In this document: piece by piece, positions 63,818 to 64,000 of the stretch
How the letters are laid out: the number at the start of each line of letters is the position of its first letter
Position numbering within the stretch: position 1 is the first letter of the stretch
NCBI GenBank assembly: GCA_963629575.1
Contig: CAVGIM010000003.1
Coordinates: 27,013 to 91,012, forward strand
From: Hallerella sp963629575
GTDB lineage: Bacteria > Fibrobacterota > Fibrobacteria > Fibrobacterales > Fibrobacteraceae
Direction: 5' to 3'
Length of the DNA stretch: 64,000 nt
The notes under the pieces: generated by a model
What the model was told of the DNA's origin: nothing
Seen by the model: only the letters and a program-made list of their open reading frames with translations
Database searches by the model: none
Translations under genes and position numbers: made by a program

Positions 63818-64000
63818 TTCAGAGCTTATCAGAGCTTAGTTCAGAGAACTTGGAGCTTAGAGTCGCAGAGCGGGCTTTTTACTTTTTGCCGAAAGGCTTT
63901 TGACGTTTCACGTCTAGGCTTTTTTTCGCGAAGCGAACTGTTTCCGCCTGGCGGCGGAGGGTGCGCCTGCCTGTCGGCAGACAGGCCTACCCGGCGAGGG
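63818..64000. repeat. Second copy of the hairpin-rich repeat, cut by the window edge
   Basis: From TTCAGAGCTTATCAGAGCTTAG onward this copy follows the one at 7359 nearly base for base and ends, because the window does, at the base matching 7510. It differs by a 23-base block with a GACGT-TTC-ACGTC hairpin after GAAAGGCTTTT, and by a two-base loss near GGTGCGCC. It starts 6 bases past the cpoB stop codon. Confidence 0.85.

Overview
The window comes from a Gram-negative bacterium and looks like a Fibrobacter or a close relative (Fibrobacterota). This is inferred from content, not from a database search. The support is a complete Tol-Pal operon, an LL-diaminopimelate aminotransferase, a GH8 enzyme of the exo-oligoxylanase type, very large secreted proteins with serine-rich linkers, and a GGGP-synthase-family protein as found in the FCB group. 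The window is almost fully coding. Nearly all genes are ordinary chromosomal genes, and there is no integrase, transposase or CRISPR array.

Layout. 1-1.2 kb: ychF with its terminator. 1.2-2.1 kb: an unknown lipoprotein. 2.1-7.3 kb (minus): a packed operon of a primase-like protein, a GT4 glycosyltransferase, a Dabb protein, a HAD hydrolase and a GH8 enzyme. 7.3-7.8 kb: the only gene-free stretch above 300 bases, holding a hairpin-rich repeat whose second copy runs off the right edge of the window. 7.8-9.7 kb (plus): ruvC and two peptidoglycan-peptidase-like genes. 9.7-25.3 kb (minus): pssA, an oligopeptide-binding lipoprotein, a LysM / small membrane protein / histidine kinase / response regulator / beta-propeller operon, a degenerate RNA methyltransferase, a RepA-like ATPase, a MATE exporter and a bacterial XPB helicase. 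25.4-34.7 kb: tRNA-Thr, a YfgM-like protein, dapL, a TlpA-like protein, asnS, tRNA-Gly, thiE converging on a ThiL-like/ThiN fusion, a membrane nucleotide cyclase, and hemW. 34.8-41.5 kb: two giant secreted proteins sharing repeats. 41.5-49.1 kb (plus): a GGGP-synthase homologue, an ABC-2 exporter, two PilT-like ATPases and a patatin/beta-barrel protein. 49.1-51.7 kb: mltG, a small secreted protein, tRNA-Ala and ung. 51.8-59.0 kb (minus): an eight-gene run of CBM9-like, M23 peptidase, rnd, tatA, tatC, a TatB/5-formyl-THF cyclo-ligase fusion, a SPOUT methyltransferase and a THUMP-like methyltransferase. 59.1-63.8 kb (plus): tolQ-tolR-tolA-tolB-pal-cpoB.

Two themes cut across the genes. First, at least ten genes that begin a transcription unit have a TATATT/TAAATT/TAGATT-type box ending only 6-9 nt before the start codon and lack a Shine-Dalgarno sequence, whereas most genes inside operons have one or overlap the upstream stop. 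This suggests common leaderless transcription. Second, several proteins keep a family fold but have lost signature catalytic residues: the Toprim and P-loop of the primase-like protein, the Walker A lysine of one PilT-like protein, the nucleophilic cysteine of the TrmA-like protein, the aspartate of the patatin dyad, and a ThiN histidine. The most unusual architecture is the tatA-tatC-(tatB::5-FCL) operon, where the TatB-like membrane segment is fused in frame to a folate enzyme.
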